From: Casp-actino8 sp001510455
GTDB taxonomy: Bacteria > Actinomycetota > Acidimicrobiia > Acidimicrobiales > Ilumatobacteraceae
Direction: 5' to 3'
NCBI GenBank assembly: GCA_027592035.1
Contig: JAQCIK010000004.1
Span: 66,857 to 130,856 of the forward strand
DNA: 64,000 bases
Shown: in pieces, positions 41,155 through 48,161 of the stretch
Layout: every line of letters begins with the position of its first letter
Numbering within the stretch: position 1 is the stretch's first letter
Notes under the pieces: generated by a model
Database searches by the model: none
The model's input: only the letters and a program-made list of their open reading frames with translations
Told to the model about the DNA's origin: nothing
Translations under genes and position numbers: made by a program

Positions 41155-41186
41155 GTCGATTCGGGCGGCGACGGAGGCCCTGATCC

Positions 41187-41684
41187 ATGAGAAGCGCGCT
41201 CGTTCTCAATGCCACCTACGAGCCGCTCAGCGTCGTTCCGTGCCGACGGGCTGCGTGTCTGGTCCTGACCGACAAAGCCGAAGTCGTCGAACACGACGGC
41301 ACCTACCTGCGTTCCGAGTCGCTCGCGGTCCCCAATCCGCTCGTCATCCGATTGCGATACGTGGTGAAGGTTCCGTATCACCGTCGTACTGCTCTGTCGC
41401 GACGGGCCATCTTCGCCCGCGACGAACATCGTTGTCAGTACTGCGGTGGAGCGGCCGACTCGATCGATCACGTCATGCCTCGTTCACGTGGGGGACTTCA
41501 CGACTGGGAGAACGTGGCAGCGGCGTGTCGTCGCTGCAATCTCGACAAACGTGACCGAACGCCCGACGAGGCCGGCATGCGTCTCGCTCGTGCACCACGC
41601 GCTCCGCGCGAACTCACGTGGGTCACGATCTCGGTGGGGCGAGTTCCCGAGGTTTGGAAGCCCTACCTGGCGCGCGCGTCGTAG
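41187..41684 (+). CDS. HNH endonuclease domain protein
   Basis: Small nuclease-like protein, 165 residues. The HNH fold with a structural zinc site is clear: RCQYCGG, DHVMPRSRGGLHDWENVAAACRRCN-L-D-K. The N-terminal 70 residues (SALVLNATYEPLSVVPCRRA, LVLTDKAEVVEH) belong to the widespread actinobacterial and cyanobacterial family of this architecture, usually a single chromosomal copy without restriction partners. The cellular role is unknown. It is not part of a mobile element here. The next gene begins 2 nt after its stop. Confidence 0.88.
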   Translation: MRSALVLNATYEPLSVVPCRRAACLVLTDKAEVVEHDGTYLRSESLAVPNPLVIRLRYVVKVPYHRRTALSRRAIFARDEHRCQYCGGAADSIDHVMPRSRGGLHDWENVAAACRRCNLDKRDRTPDEAGMRLARAPRAPRELTWVTISVGRVPEVWKPYLARAS

Positions 41685-41686
41685 TC

Positions 41687-42364
41687 GTGGTCGACGTTCT
41701 CGTCGTCACCGACGGTGACGCAGCCTCGTTTCATGGTCGGCCCCTACCCGACGACGGTCGACCACACGTGTGGTGGTTCCAGCCGGTCGTTCCGGCGGTC
41801 GTTCTCGGATCGACTCAGGATCGCGACATCGTCGACCTCGAGGAGTGCTCACGTCGAGGGATCGACGTCGTGACTCGTCGAAGTGGCGGCGGGATCGTGA
41901 TCGTCGGTCCCGATCTCACGCTCTGGGTCGATGTGTTGGTTCCTCGGCATCATCGACTCTGGGACGACGACATCGGGCGTGCGACGTGGTGGCTCGGTGA
42001 CGTGTGGGCCGAGGCTCTGGCCGACGTCGAGATCGCGGGTGACGTTCATCGCGGGCCGATGCAAGCCACGGATCTGTCACGACTGGTGTGTTTCGCCGGG
42101 CGAGGGCCGGGCGAGGTGGTCGTGTCGACACCGAACTCGGCGGCATCCAAAGCGGTGGGGATCAGTCAGCGACGCACTCGCGAGTGGGCCCGATTCCAAT
42201 GTGCGTTGAGTCTTCGTTGGGACGCCGATCTTCATCGGAGAGTGGTGAGGACGGATTCCTTCGACCCGTCAGCACTCGAACACTTGGGCACCGATCTCGA
42301 TCTCGATCCGTCGGTGTTCGGACGGCACGTGGTCGCTCGACTCGTCGATCGACTCGGCGGGTGA
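41687..42364 (+). CDS. Lipoate-protein ligase A-like protein
   Basis: Belongs to the biotin/lipoate protein ligase fold: RRSGGGIVIVGPDLTLWVDVLVP corresponds to the RRxSGGGAVxH strand of LplA, and SKAVGISQRRTREWARFQC has the catalytic Lys and following QRR. The lipoate-binding region is somewhat diverged (no His after GGG). The GTG at 41687 gives 225 residues, shorter than E. coli LplA and lacking its C-terminal domain. It may ligate lipoate or octanoate or be an inactive relative. The gene ends one base before the convergent M23 gene. Confidence 0.78.
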   Translation: MVDVLVVTDGDAASFHGRPLPDDGRPHVWWFQPVVPAVVLGSTQDRDIVDLEECSRRGIDVVTRRSGGGIVIVGPDLTLWVDVLVPRHHRLWDDDIGRATWWLGDVWAEALADVEIAGDVHRGPMQATDLSRLVCFAGRGPGEVVVSTPNSAASKAVGISQRRTREWARFQCALSLRWDADLHRRVVRTDSFDPSALEHLGTDLDLDPSVFGRHVVARLVDRLGG

Positions 42365-42365
42365 A

Positions 42366-44021
42366 TCATTCCCCCGACGGTTGGGGGAGGAGCTCGGTGG
42401 CCTTGCAGGCGTCGATCGACTTGACCATGGCGTAGGGATTGACGGCCGATCCACCGTGGGGGTGATACTCGAAGTGCAGGTGGGGAGTGGAACTGTTGCC
42501 GGTCGACCCGACGTATCCGATGATCTGGCCGGCCACGACCTCGGATCCGAGATCGATTCCGGGAGCGAATTCGGACAGGTGGGCGTAGTGGAAGTACGTG
42601 TCATCGTCGGCGGTCAGTCGTAGGGCATTCCCGCCGAGTGAGCCGGGCTTATCGAACCATTGGCGAGTGATCATGCCGTCGGTGACGGCGTAGATGGCCT
42701 TGCCGGTGGGGGCGATGATGTCGACACCGACGTGGCGACGTCCTCCCGAGCGCGGTGCATGCCAGGTGTCGGTGAACCAACACGGTCCTTGGACGGGGAA
42801 CACCGAGGCACGCGTCGGTTCGGCGCTCGATGACGTGCTCGGTGACGTGCTCGGTGACGTGCTCGATGACGGGCTCGATGACGAGGCATCCGCGTTCGGG
42901 CTCGTCGGCCCGACCTTCTCGCCGTCGAGAAGGCTGAAGAAGGTCACGAGATCGAGTCGTCCCGACGCCGTGATGCCGAGGCGCGATTGGTACGTGGTGA
43001 TCGCGGTCTCGGTGGCCGATCCGAAGATGCCGTCGGCTCCGCCGCGGAGGGTCACGCCAGCGGCGAGGAGAGCACGTTGCACGGTCGCGACCTCGTCACT
43101 TCGGTCTCCACGGCGGGGGATCGCTGGTGCAGGAAGGAGGCCGAGAAGTTGGGCGGTCTTTTCGTCGACTTCACCCGTCGCCGGTCGCCGAACGTTGCGT
43201 TGGTAGAACTTCACGGCGTTCTCGGTGGCCGATCCGAAGATGCCGTCGGCTCCGCCGCGAACGGTCACGCCAGCGGCGAGAAGAGCACGTTGCACCACGG
43301 CGACCGATTCGCTGGTGTCGCCACGTCGGGGCAGTGTCATCGGAGCGGTGGCGGATTCGACGAGTTCGGCCTGCACGCGGTCCGAAGCGGGAGCAGAGCT
43401 CGCCGATGTGTCGGAGGGAATCGTCGGCTGTTCCTGTGACGCGAGGCCGAGTGCGATGGCGGTTCGGGTGTCGATCCGACCACTGACGTCGAGATTCGCC
43501 CGTTGCTGGAAACGGGCGACGGCATCGCTCGTCGCCGGACCGAAGATTCCGTCGGCCCCACCTCGCAGCGAGATTCCGGCGTCGAGCAGGGCGCGCTGAG
43601 CGTGGGCGACCTCGTTGCCACGATCACCGCGAGCGGGGAAGTCGGGTGCCGGTCCGAGCGAGAGAAGATGCGCCGTCAGGTGGTCGAGTGTGCCGGTCGG
43701 TTGCAACCCGACCGAGGTCTGGAAGGTCCGCAGAGCCGTTTCGGTCGCCGGACCGAAAATGCCGTCGGCACCTCCGCGCACGGTCACGTCGGCCGAGATG
43801 AGTGCTCGCTGCAGGGCGGCGACCCGATCACCGCGGGCCCCACGAGCCAATGACGGTGACGAAGCCGAAGGGTTCGATGCGGTCACGAGTCCCGTCACCG
43901 ACGCCGGGTGGCTGGAGAACACAGCGGCCGGCGGGGTCGACGTCGCGAGAACGGGCGCTGCGCCAAAGGACGTCATGACGAGCGAGGTCCCCACGATCGC
44001 AGCACTGAGAGCGGGCATCAC
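42366..44021 (-). CDS. Secreted M23 peptidase with four peptidoglycan-binding repeats
   Basis: Wall hydrolase or LytM-type factor. A signal peptide (about 1-27) is followed by four PG_binding_1 domains (about 58-117, 128-190, 230-292, 299-361), each with the signature LRGGADGIFG-like VRGGADGIFGPATE. A Ser/Thr/Pro linker encoded by a minisatellite (about 375-400) leads to the C-terminal M23 domain with zinc ligands in GRRHVGVDI and HLHFEYHP. All zinc ligands appear present, so it should be active as an endopeptidase. The first codon is GTG at 44021 or ATG at 44018. It is divergent from mraZ and ends next to a GC hairpin. Confidence 0.9.
   Translation of the reverse strand: MMPALSAAIVGTSLVMTSFGAAPVLATSTPPAAVFSSHPASVTGLVTASNPSASSPSLARGARGDRVAALQRALISADVTVRGGADGIFGPATETALRTFQTSVGLQPTGTLDHLTAHLLSLGPAPDFPARGDRGNEVAHAQRALLDAGISLRGGADGIFGPATSDAVARFQQRANLDVSGRIDTRTAIALGLASQEQPTIPSDTSASSAPASDRVQAELVESATAPMTLPRRGDTSESVAVVQRALLAAGVTVRGGADGIFGSATENAVKFYQRNVRRPATGEVDEKTAQLLGLLPAPAIPRRGDRSDEVATVQRALLAAGVTLRGGADGIFGSATETAITTYQSRLGITASGRLDLVTFFSLLDGEKVGPTSPNADASSSSPSSSTSPSTSPSTSSSAEPTRASVFPVQGPCWFTDTWHAPRSGGRRHVGVDIIAPTGKAIYAVTDGMITRQWFDKPGSLGGNALRLTADDDTYFHYAHLSEFAPGIDLGSEVVAGQIIGYVGSTGNSSTPHLHFEYHPHGGSAVNPYAMVKSIDACKATELLPQPSGE
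42370..42388. terminator. GC hairpin at the M23/lipoate-ligase convergence
   Basis: TCCCCC (42370-42375), seven-base loop, GGGGGA (42383-42388). It sits in the last codons of the M23 gene and a few bases past the ligase stop, so it can form in both transcripts. On the minus strand it is followed by AATGATT; there is no long U-run. Confidence 0.45.
42825..42884 (-). repeat. 12-bp minisatellite coding for the Ser/Thr/Pro linker of the M23 protein
   Basis: Five tandem units of GCTCGGTGACGT type (plus-strand reading), two identical and three with one or two changes. On the coding strand they give STSPSTSP-like residues between the binding repeats and the peptidase domain. Confidence 0.9.
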
Positions 44022-44123
44022 GGCTCAGGTATCGGCCGCATCCGGGACGACCTTGAGGGGAATCACGAGGGATGTGGCGGGCAGGTGGCGGGGATGTGGC
44101 GGGGTGTCGCCGGGTCCCCCGGT

Positions 44124-44146
44124 GGGGTCCGGGTGGGGGTGTGGGG
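44124..44146 (+). other. G-quadruplex-like tract upstream of mraZ
   Basis: Four G-runs of 4, 3, 5 and 4 bases with loops of TCC, T and TGT. Such short loops favour an intramolecular quadruplex on the plus strand. More GGG runs precede it from about 44065. It lies in the 216-nt gap between the divergent M23 gene and mraZ, 4 nt upstream of the first MraZ-like box. Confidence 0.6.
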
Positions 44147-44149
44147 AGG

Positions 44150-44177
44150 AAAAGTGGCGCGAAGTGGGGAAAAGTGG
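44150..44177 (+). promoter_or_regulatory. Probable MraZ operator: three AAGTGG boxes, 10-nt period
   Basis: AAAAGTGG at 44150-44157, AAGTGG at 44162-44167 and AAAAGTGG at 44170-44177 have their GTGG cores exactly 10 nt apart, one helical turn. MraZ is known to bind direct repeats with a 10-nt period upstream of its own gene (TGGGN in E. coli, AAAGTG-type in Mollicutes). The third box directly abuts the -35 element, so binding would be expected to block or modulate the promoter. Confidence 0.75.
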
Positions 44178-44207
44178 TTGACAGAGGGGAGGATTGGGGA
44201 CTAGGAA
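44178..44207 (+). promoter_or_regulatory. mraZ (dcw cluster) promoter
   Basis: A perfect TTGACA -35 box (44178-44183), 18-nt spacer and TAGGAA (44202-44207, followed by T) as -10 box. With a start about 7 nt downstream the leader would be about 24 nt and include the AGAGGGG ribosome-binding site at 44225-44231. Unlike most promoters in this window it is not leaderless. Confidence 0.72.
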
Positions 44208-44237
44208 TACTCCACAACTCGGGCAGAGGGGCAGTCA

Positions 44238-44660
44238 GTGCAGGTATTCGTCGGAAAACACGAGCGACAGCTCGACCCCAAGGGTCGACTTGCGCTTCCG
44301 GCGACCTTCCGGAGTCGTCTGGAACCCCGCTGTTATCTGCTCCTTGGCCAGGACAAGTGCATTGCGGTCGTGACGGCCGAGGACTCGGCTCGCTTGGCCG
44401 ATGAGATCACGGCCGCCGTCAAAAGTGGTGAGACCACCGAACAGGAGCGCCGAGCCCTGGCGGCCAGCATGGTCGAAGTCGTCATCGACGCCCAGGGACG
44501 GGTCACGATCGACGAGTCGCTACGCGCCTACGCCGGACTCACGGCGGGCAGTCGGGTCGTCGTGGCCGGCAACTTCGAACGGGTCGAGATCTGGGAGCCG
44601 AGTCGTTTCGAGCGGCAGTTGGCCCTCGGCACCGAAGCGATCGCTGGGGAGGAGTCGTGA
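44238..44660 (+). CDS. mraZ: Transcriptional regulator MraZ
   Basis: Conserved regulator of the division and cell-wall cluster, forming a ring of AbrB-like swapped-hairpin domains. Two such domains are visible: VFVGKHERQLDPKGRLALPATFR at the N-terminus and VEVVIDAQGRVTIDESLRAYAGL near residue 80, the latter with the conserved DxxGR. The GTG at 44238 follows AGAGGGG by 6 nt; 140 residues. Upstream boxes suggest autoregulation. The stop overlaps rsmH as GTGA. Confidence 0.95.
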   Translation: MQVFVGKHERQLDPKGRLALPATFRSRLEPRCYLLLGQDKCIAVVTAEDSARLADEITAAVKSGETTEQERRALAASMVEVVIDAQGRVTIDESLRAYAGLTAGSRVVVAGNFERVEIWEPSRFERQLALGTEAIAGEES

Positions 44661-45580
44661 ACGACTTCTCGCACGAGTCGGTCATGGTCGACGAAATCGT
44701 GGACGTGTTCTCGACCGTCCCGACCGGTGTGGTGTTGGACGGAACTCTCGGTGGCGGTGGACATGCCGAAGCACTCCTTGCGTCGCGACGTGATCTGTCG
44801 ATCCTCGGTCTCGATCGCGATCCGTCGGCTCTCGATGCAGCCCGGACTCGACTCGCCGATGTGGCCGATCGGGTGATCGTGCAACATCGTCGTTTCGACG
44901 ACATCGATGATGGACTCGCCGAGGCCGGCATCGAGACGTTGTCGGGGGCACTGTTCGATCTCGGGGTGTCGTCGCATCAGTTCGACGTGGCGTCGCGCGG
45001 TTTCTCCTACCGGCACGACGCACCACTCGACATGCGGATGGATCCGACCGAATCGCGTACTGCGGCCGAGATCGTGAACGAGTGGACGGTCGAAGAGTTG
45101 GCTCGACTTCTTCGCACCAATGCCGACGAACGCTTCGCCCGCCGGATCGCCGAGGCGATCGTCGCGGCACGACCCGTGACGACCACCCAACAACTCGCCG
45201 AGATCGTCGTGGCCGCCATCCCGGCCCCGGCCCGCCGACGAGGCGGCCACCCGGCCAAGCGAACGTTCCAGGCTCTACGGATCGAGGTCAACCGCGAACT
45301 CGAGGTACTGCCCGTGGCTCTCGATCGGGCCGTGAATCGACTGCGGTCCGGAGGTCGGGTGGCCGTTCTGTCGTATCACTCGGGTGAAGACCGCATCGTG
45401 AAGGCGCGTTTTCGCCATCACGAAACCGGTGGATGCACGTGTCCGTCGGGATTGCCCTGTGGTTGCGGTGCGCAGGCGGCGGTTCGAAGGGTTCGCGTGC
45501 CGGCTCGACCGAGCGAGGCCGAACGAACGCGTAATCCACGGAGTGCCTCGGCCCGTCTGCGAGTGGTGGAGGCAGTCTGA
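44657..45580 (+). CDS. rsmH: 16S rRNA (cytosine-1402-N4)-methyltransferase RsmH
   Basis: SAM-dependent methyltransferase for C1402 of 16S rRNA (formerly MraW). The N-terminus FSHESVMVDEIVDVF, SAM loop VLDGTLGGGGHAEALL, FDLGVSSHQFDVASRGFSYR with DAPLDMRMD, and KRTFQALRIEVNRELEVL are all typical, as is ISYHSGED-like VLSYHSGEDRIVK. 307 residues, GTG start. CxC-rich segment CTCPSGLPCGCG near the end is common in the family. Second gene of the cluster. Confidence 0.96.
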   Translation: MNDFSHESVMVDEIVDVFSTVPTGVVLDGTLGGGGHAEALLASRRDLSILGLDRDPSALDAARTRLADVADRVIVQHRRFDDIDDGLAEAGIETLSGALFDLGVSSHQFDVASRGFSYRHDAPLDMRMDPTESRTAAEIVNEWTVEELARLLRTNADERFARRIAEAIVAARPVTTTQQLAEIVVAAIPAPARRRGGHPAKRTFQALRIEVNRELEVLPVALDRAVNRLRSGGRVAVLSYHSGEDRIVKARFRHHETGGCTCPSGLPCGCGAQAAVRRVRVPARPSEAERTRNPRSASARLRVVEAV

Positions 45581-46230
45581 TGGCCCGCGCCACCGCTCGA
45601 GCCGCCACCCGCGCTCCACAACGGTCCCCCCGGACCACGTCCCGCCCGACGCGTCGGGTGACCACTCGCACCGCTGCGGATCGTCGTTCGATCGCGCCCA
45701 AGAAAGTCGCGCCCAAGAAAGTCGCGCCCAAGAAAGTCGCGCCCAAGAAAGAGCAAACCAAGGCCGCCCCGAAGGTCGCTCCTTCCGCGTCGCGTTCACG
45801 ATCTCCGATCGCGCGCGCCGTCGACCCTCAGAACGCCACCGCAGCCGGACGGCGTCTCGTGACGAGCGCACTCGTCGTCCTCGTAATTCTGGTGGGCATC
45901 ATGATGGCGGTGGTCGTCGCTCAGACGCGTATCGCCGAGAATCAGATGCAGCTCGATCGCATCGAATCTCGCATCGAATCCGAGCGCGATCGCTACAACC
46001 AGCTCCGTCTCGAGCGTTCTGTCCTGCGCGAACCGGCTCGTCTGGTGGTCGAGGCCCGCGCGCTCGGAATGCAGCCAGGTGTCGGTGTCGACTTCACGAC
46101 GGTCGACCCGATGACCGTGGCGGCAGTGTTGGTTGCCACCGGTGGTGTCGATCCCGAATTGCTGACCGACGGTGCTGATCCGCTTCAGGAATACGGGGAG
46201 TTCAAAGCCATCGTGGGTGGTGCGCCGTGA
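45580..46230 (+). CDS. ftsL: FtsL-like divisome protein with a Lys/Pro-repeat cytoplasmic tail
   Basis: Positional FtsL between rsmH and ftsI. It has a strongly basic cytoplasmic N-terminus of about 85 residues, one membrane helix (about 88-112, VTSALVVLVILVGIMMAVVV) and an extracytoplasmic coiled coil (QMQLDRIESRIESERDRYNQL) with the LREPARLVVEARALGM segment found in FtsL/FtsB-type proteins. The tail carries four APKKV units from a 15-bp repeat. At 216 residues it is longer than usual FtsL. The ATG shares one base with the rsmH stop. Confidence 0.85.
   Translation: MARATARAATRAPQRSPRTTSRPTRRVTTRTAADRRSIAPKKVAPKKVAPKKVAPKKEQTKAAPKVAPSASRSRSPIARAVDPQNATAAGRRLVTSALVVLVILVGIMMAVVVAQTRIAENQMQLDRIESRIESERDRYNQLRLERSVLREPARLVVEARALGMQPGVGVDFTTVDPMTVAAVLVATGGVDPELLTDGADPLQEYGEFKAIVGGAP
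45694..45753 (+). repeat. 15-bp tandem repeat in ftsL
   Basis: Four tandem units of GCGCCCAAGAAAGTC; the first three are identical and the fourth ends GAG. They code for APKKV repeats in the cytoplasmic tail. Confidence 0.95.
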
Positions 46231-48158
46231 CGGCTCGTCGACCACCCCGGTCCCGCGCGACGTCCCGCTCGTCCGGCCCGGCAGCTCGTTCTCGCACCGC
46301 CTCCCGCTCGTCACGTTCGACGGCGCATTCCCGTACGGCCTCCCAGTCCTCCCGCTCGTCACGGTCGGCACGCTCGACGAGGGCCGCCCGGACGGTACAG
46401 ACGGTCAGCCGATGGAAGATCGGTCCGTCACGCCGTCGAGCACAGTTCGCCGTCACGGTCGCAGCCGTGGTGTTCGTGGTGTTCTTGTACCAGATCGTGT
46501 CGGTGTCGCTTCTCGACGGCGCCGAGTATCGGGCCGATGGGTTGGCCCAACGTCAGTCGTACGTGACGGTGGCCGCCGACCGCGGCACCATCTTCGACCG
46601 CGACGGCAACGAGATGTCGATCACCGTTCCCGCATTGTCGATCTACGCCAATCCGAAGGCGGTCGGGGATCCGGTCGCGACGGCTCACGTTCTTGCTCAG
46701 ATGCTCGGCATCGACGCGGTCGGAGAGGCCGAGTTGGCCGAGAAGATGTCGGATCGATCCAAGACGTTCGTGTACGTGCAGCGTTTCGTCGAGGACGACG
46801 TGGCCGAAGCGATCCTGTCGCTCGGGTTGGCCGGGGTCAACGGTGTGACGGAGCCGAAGCGGGTGCAGGTGTCGGGTGGATTGGCGCGCAACGTCGTGGG
46901 GCGCACCGACCCGTTCGGAGAGGGTTCGACCGGACTCGAGCTTCAGTACGAAAAGGTGTTGCGCGGAACCGACGGACTCATGATCCGCGAGACCAACAAC
47001 TCTGGCCGAACCATCCCGGGAGCCAGTCGCATGGTGGAAGACGCGCGACCCGGAACCGATCTCGTTCTCACGATCGATCGATCGATGCAGTACCAGGTCG
47101 AGCAGGCTCTGTTGCGGCGAGTCGAGGAACTCGTCGCGAAGGGTGGCAACGCAGTCGTGCTCGACACCGAATCGGGAGAAGTTCTTGCGATCGCGAGTGT
47201 CGGGCGCAACGGTGAAGGAGTGGCCGAAGTGACGTCGGGAAACATGGCCGCCGTCGAGGCCCACGAGCCGGGCTCGGTCGCCAAGATCTTCAGCGTCGCC
47301 TCGGCGATCGACCAGGGCGCCGTGAACCCGTCGAGCATGTTCCTCGTTCCGGGTGTCTACGTCTTCGACGAGGGAACCGACTTCGAGCAGACGATCAAGG
47401 ATGCCTACCCCCACGACACCGAGCCGATGAGCCTGCGACAGATACTCGTGAATTCGTCGAACATCGGAACGATGATGGCGGCCGAAACCATCGGAGTGGA
47501 GCGGCTCCACGAATATCTCACTTCGTTCGGTTTCGGCTCGGCGACCGGATTGCAGTACCCGGGCGAGAGTTCGGGAACGTTGCGCTCGGTCGACCGCCTA
47601 CGTGGTTCGGAGAAGGCGACGATCACGTACGGTTACGGATTCGCGGCCACGTCACTACAGCTCGTGTCGGCGGTGAACGCAGTGGCCAACGGTGGCGTCT
47701 ACGTGCCGCCACGTCTCGTTCGCTCGACCATCGACGAGCACGGCAAGGTGTGGGAGACGCCGATGGGCGAGTCCCATCGGGTGATCTCGGAGTCCACGGC
47801 TGCGACGATGTCCGATCTTCTTGGGGCGGTCGTGTGCACCGGTACCGGTTCACGAGCTCAGGTGCCCGGTATCACGGTGGCCGGTAAGACCGGCACCGGA
47901 TACAAGGTGCAGGACAACGGAACCTACGTGACCGAGGACGGTTCTCGCGCTTACTTCGCCACGTTCGTCGGCTACCTTCCGGCCGATAACCCACGCGTCA
48001 CCATTCTCGTGTCGATCGACGAGCCGAATCCCTCCAGTCGTGACCGTTTCGGTGGAACCGCCGCCGCCCCGGTCTTCTCGGCGCTCGCCCAAGTTGCGAT
48101 CCAAGAACTGTCCATCGAACCGTCCGACGGCGACGTCGGATGTGTGGCGGCGGAGTGA
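46227..48158 (+). CDS. ftsI: Septal transpeptidase FtsI (PBP3)
   Basis: Class B PBP that cross-links septal peptidoglycan with FtsW. A cytoplasmic Ser/Arg-rich tail of about 70 residues precedes one membrane helix (about 75-95). The dimerisation domain begins ADRGTIFDRDGNEMS, and the transpeptidase motifs are S350-VAK353 (in EPGSVAKIF), S410-S-N412 and K554TGTG. GTG start overlapping ftsL as GTGA; 643 residues. The tail repeats short SRSS/SRTA units and is much longer than in E. coli FtsI. No PASTA domains. Confidence 0.95.
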   Translation: MTARRPPRSRATSRSSGPAARSRTASRSSRSTAHSRTASQSSRSSRSARSTRAARTVQTVSRWKIGPSRRRAQFAVTVAAVVFVVFLYQIVSVSLLDGAEYRADGLAQRQSYVTVAADRGTIFDRDGNEMSITVPALSIYANPKAVGDPVATAHVLAQMLGIDAVGEAELAEKMSDRSKTFVYVQRFVEDDVAEAILSLGLAGVNGVTEPKRVQVSGGLARNVVGRTDPFGEGSTGLELQYEKVLRGTDGLMIRETNNSGRTIPGASRMVEDARPGTDLVLTIDRSMQYQVEQALLRRVEELVAKGGNAVVLDTESGEVLAIASVGRNGEGVAEVTSGNMAAVEAHEPGSVAKIFSVASAIDQGAVNPSSMFLVPGVYVFDEGTDFEQTIKDAYPHDTEPMSLRQILVNSSNIGTMMAAETIGVERLHEYLTSFGFGSATGLQYPGESSGTLRSVDRLRGSEKATITYGYGFAATSLQLVSAVNAVANGGVYVPPRLVRSTIDEHGKVWETPMGESHRVISESTAATMSDLLGAVVCTGTGSRAQVPGITVAGKTGTGYKVQDNGTYVTEDGSRAYFATFVGYLPADNPRVTILVSIDEPNPSSRDRFGGTAAAPVFSALAQVAIQELSIEPSDGDVGCVAAE

Positions 48159-48161
48159 CCG

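Noticed and set aside
41187..41684. HNH gene as a homing endonuclease or part of a restriction or mobile element
   Set aside because: It has the common chromosomal architecture, sits in an operon-like row and no methyltransferase, intron or inverted repeat is near.
9913..45753. Short tandem repeats considered as CRISPR arrays
   Set aside because: Units are 12 or 15 bp, contiguous without spacers, in frame inside genes, and no cas gene is present.
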